Assembly: GCF_000744835.1 (NCBI RefSeq)
Contig: NZ_JQMS01000001.1
Location: 3,100,001 to 3,164,000 of the forward strand
DNA from: Flavobacterium sp. 83
GTDB lineage: Bacteria > Bacteroidota > Bacteroidia > Flavobacteriales > Flavobacteriaceae
Direction: 5' to 3'
DNA: 64,000 nucleotides
The position numbers and the translations under genes were made by a program. The notes beneath the pieces are model-generated. The model had not been told where the DNA came from. It was given only the letters and a program-made list of their open reading frames with translations, and did no database searches. Below, in pieces: positions 62,208 through 64,000 of the stretch (the stretch's first letter is position 1; the number at the start of each line of letters is the position of its first letter).

Positions 62208-63072
62208 TATTGTTTATTGGTCTTTCAAAAATAAATTTATTAATGAATTGTACCAAAGTTAATGCTGTTATTTTAGCTAAAATTCTTGTTTTAAAACCTT
62301 GAAAAGATTTAGCATAATTTCGTCTAATCATAAATTGATCACACAATTGAGAGAATAATGTCTCTATTCTTTTTCTTGATTTTCTAAATATGTAGGGTTG
62401 TTTTTTATACCCAATTTGATTGATTCTCATTGGAGTTTCTAATTTTATATTTGCTGTTTCAAACAAATCTAATTGTAATGGTGAAGACAAATAACCTCTA
62501 TCTCCAAGAAGCACACAATCAGACATTTGATATTTTAAATCTTTTAATAAATGTACATCGTGAACACTTGCTTTTGTAATATCTATTGATTGAAAAACCC
62601 CAGAAACAGTACAAACTCCGTGAAGTTTGTAACCATAAAACCAAGAGTTTTGTGATGCACAAAAACCTTTATCTGGCGCAGTCTGAAAATCACCCTTACA
62701 AATTTTAATCCTATTATGACGAGCCATTTTACAAATCTCAAGTGGCATACTATCAACAACAAAATAGTTCTCAAATTCTGTGAATTTTGAATATAAATGT
62801 TGTCTGATTTCTTCAGCAAAATGGAATAATTTTTTCCTTCTCTTATTATACTGACTTCGTTCAATTAGATTAGAAATTTGTCCATTTTGCAACTGATTAA
62901 AAAATGAATTTTCACTGTCAATAGACATAAATTCAGATGTTAAACTTAAAGCAACTACTTCTAAATCAGACATTTTAAACTTTCTTCCAGCTCGAATTTC
63001 TGTATTAAATGCAATATTCAAAGAACTTATAACTTCTAAAACTCTAAAATAATTTTTTACTATATTTGACAT
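62188..63072 (-). CDS. IS982 family transposase
   Basis: This 294-residue transposase has an N-terminal helical DNA-binding part (SDLEVVALSLTSEFMSID is typical of IS982) and a DDE RNase-H-like core, with the first Asp in FVVDSMPLEICK (about 109), the second in VLLGDRGYLSSPLQ and the Glu in RKRIETLFSQLCDQF. It cuts and joins the element's ends. The reading frame is full length without frameshifts. Its stop lies within 20 bases of the end of the kinase ORF, which it overlaps convergently. A long hairpin upstream of its start could limit translation from read-through transcripts. Confidence 0.93.
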   Translation of the reverse strand: MSNIVKNYFRVLEVISSLNIAFNTEIRAGRKFKMSDLEVVALSLTSEFMSIDSENSFFNQLQNGQISNLIERSQYNKRRKKLFHFAEEIRQHLYSKFTEFENYFVVDSMPLEICKMARHNRIKICKGDFQTAPDKGFCASQNSWFYGYKLHGVCTVSGVFQSIDITKASVHDVHLLKDLKYQMSDCVLLGDRGYLSSPLQLDLFETANIKLETPMRINQIGYKKQPYIFRKSRKRIETLFSQLCDQFMIRRNYAKSFQGFKTRILAKITALTLVQFINKFIFERPINNIKTQII

Positions 63073-63073
63073 A

Positions 63074-63129
63074 GATATTGGTTGTTTGACGACTTCAAGA
63101 TACTGAATTTCAGTATCTTGACCAATATC
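63074..63129. repeat. Long hairpin in the transposase leader
   Basis: TCAAGATACTGAA (63095-63107) and its complement (63109-63121) form a 27-base palindrome around a single T. Outside it GATATTGG (63074-63081) pairs with CCAATATC (63122-63129). The structure starts two bases before the transposase start codon and could hide the start region in mRNA that enters from outside. Confidence 0.65.
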
Positions 63130-63170
63130 TAATCAATATTTTTTACTTCAAATAATTACACCCAACGGGT

Positions 63171-63178
63171 TATTTATA
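63171..63178. repeat. 8-bp target site duplication, right
   Basis: TATTTATA directly follows the right inverted repeat and directly precedes the ATG of the regulator gene at 63179. The duplication therefore preserved the bases just before the start codon. Confidence 0.9.
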
Positions 63179-63880
63179 ATGAAGATTAAATGTGTTTTAG
63201 TAGATGATGAACCATTAGCTATAAAAGTCCTTCAGAATTATTTTATCAATTTTTCGGATTTTGAAATTATTGGTACCTTTAGCAATGCACTGGAAGCACT
63301 GGAGTTTATCAATAACAATAGTGTAGATGCCGTATTTCTCGACATCAACATGCCTATGATGACAGGTTTTGAATTGATCCGATTAATAGAGTATAAAACT
63401 AAAACTGTAATCACCACAGCCTTTAGGGAATTTGCTGCCGAAAGCTACGAATTAGACGTTTTAGACTATTTAGTAAAGCCAATCCCATTACCCCGATTTA
63501 TTAAATGCATCAATAGGATTTCAACAGAAATCAATTTAAAGAATACTATTAAAACGGAGATGCATCGAATCGAACCCCATATTTTTATCAAAGTAGATAA
63601 AAAAATGGTAAAAATAACAATAGATGAAATTCTGTTTATCGAAGGAATGAAAGAATACATAAAGGTTGTGACTATTGACAAAACCTATATTACACACAAG
63701 TCATTAACTTCATTATCCGAGGAGTTACCATTGGATCGATTTGTAAGAATCCATAAATCATACACTATTGCCATTGACAAAATAAAATCTATTGAGGGGA
63801 ACCGAATCCAAATACTTTCTTACACTTTACCTATAGGACGAAATTACAGTAAAGATGTAAAAAGTAAAATTTTAGAATAA
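63179..63880 (+). CDS. LytTR-family response regulator
   Basis: This 233-residue protein has a receiver domain with VLVDDEPLAIKVL, phosphoacceptor Asp55 in VFLDINMPMMTG, the TTA of VITTAF and Lys in YLVKPIPL. A C-terminal LytTR DNA-binding domain follows (about 138-233; FIKVDKKMVKI, EILFIEGMKEYIKV, FVRIHKSYTIAIDKI, LPIGRNY). LytTR domains bind paired 9-bp repeats about 12 bp apart; such pairs lie upstream of susC and nagB. Before the IS insertion its ATG overlapped the kinase gene. Now it relies on read-through across the IS or on a new promoter at the IS end. It is the probable regulator of the sugar locus. Confidence 0.93.
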   Translation: MKIKCVLVDDEPLAIKVLQNYFINFSDFEIIGTFSNALEALEFINNNSVDAVFLDINMPMMTGFELIRLIEYKTKTVITTAFREFAAESYELDVLDYLVKPIPLPRFIKCINRISTEINLKNTIKTEMHRIEPHIFIKVDKKMVKITIDEILFIEGMKEYIKVVTIDKTYITHKSLTSLSEELPLDRFVRIHKSYTIAIDKIKSIEGNRIQILSYTLPIGRNYSKDVKSKILE

Positions 63881-64000
63881 AAGTGATTTCAATATTTTAT
63901 TTGAAATTGCAAAAAATCTAAAAAAAAAGCATCATTTTTTAATAAAACGTGATTATTCTATAATTTTAAGAATATTTATTCTAAATAATTTTTTTTTAAT
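63881..64000. other. Right-edge intergenic sequence
   Basis: These 120 AT-rich bases contain no ORF. No clear terminator hairpin is visible. The next gene lies outside the window. Confidence 0.5.

Larger units (their letters stand above)
62173..63170 (-). mobile_element. IS982-family insertion sequence (998 bp), complete
   Basis: The ends are inverted repeats: ACCCGTTGGGTGCAATTA at 62173-62190 and the complement of ACCCGTTGGGTGTAATTA at 63153-63170 (17/18 identical). One transposase gene fills the element on the minus strand. An 8-bp duplication TATTTATA flanks it (62165-62172, 63171-63178). Length, single DDE transposase and terminal ACCC fit the IS982 family. It sits between the kinase and regulator genes, antisense to both. 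It appears intact and recently acquired, because the duplication is perfect. Confidence 0.93.

Noticed and set aside
63940..63970. Third copy of the LytTR operator at the right edge
   Set aside because: A short match (GATTATTCTATAAT) to the nagB element is present, but the paired GTT repeats are missing.

Overview
The window is AT-rich chromosomal DNA of a Flavobacterium-like member of the Bacteroidota. Evidence: several promoter boxes of the form TAnnTTTG, almost no Shine-Dalgarno sequences, SusC/SusD genes, two giant proteins ending in type IX secretion (T9SS) type B sorting domains, PorP/SprF and PorE-like OmpA partners, OMP_b-brl_3 receptors and small flavobacterial gene families. It reads as an ordinary chromosome with two accessory-looking sections: the giant adhesin cassettes and a sugar-utilisation locus carrying an insertion sequence.

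Region 1 (1-16647) is mostly housekeeping. It holds a partial extradiol dioxygenase, a RecD/Pif1-like helicase, a DUF3822-rsmD operon, an outer-membrane receptor divergent from a histidine kinase/OmpR-type regulator pair (with three GTTAAT repeats at 11-bp spacing between them), a ketopantoate reductase-like gene and the RNase P RNA on the minus strand. dnaX follows; it is split into two frames at a run of ten A that contains the A-AAA-AAG slippery heptamer. Then come a TMEM175-type channel and a sixA-ppk1-ppx polyphosphate operon.

Region 2 (16648-43885) is dominated by two giant surface proteins (3848 and about 2634 aa). They are built from hyalin-repeat-like (HYR) Ig modules, SprB/PKD-type modules and an embedded proprotein-convertase-P-like domain, and both end in a gliding-motility-associated C-terminal sorting domain. 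Each is followed by a PorP/SprF-type outer-membrane protein and a TPR/PD40/OmpA protein. The first contains 23 almost identical 219-bp units and 13 units of 237 bp; the second contains 9 units of 267 bp. The C-terminal coding block and the whole PorP-OmpA block occur twice, almost identical and without indels, separated by a diverged spacer that keeps a covarying hairpin. A 38-bp motif (35/38 identical) lies upstream of both giant genes.

Region 3 (43886-51616) is again housekeeping: a CAP-domain lipoprotein, pdxH, rnz with its small partner, pyrB, pyrR, a DUF418 membrane protein, a 57-aa lipoprotein-like gene and an ABC-F protein whose second P-loop is degenerate.

Region 4 (51773-64000) looks like a chitin/N-acetylglucosamine utilisation locus: a GH20 hexosaminidase, a NagB-PIG-L fusion, SusD, SusC and a LytS/LytTR two-component system. 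Two matching operators, each with 9-bp repeats separated by 12 bp as expected for a LytTR regulator, lie upstream of susC and of nagB. A 998-bp IS982-family element with an 8-bp target duplication has landed exactly in the former overlap of the kinase and regulator genes. It changes only the last residues of the kinase and leaves the regulator start codon intact. The rest of this locus may lie beyond the right edge.
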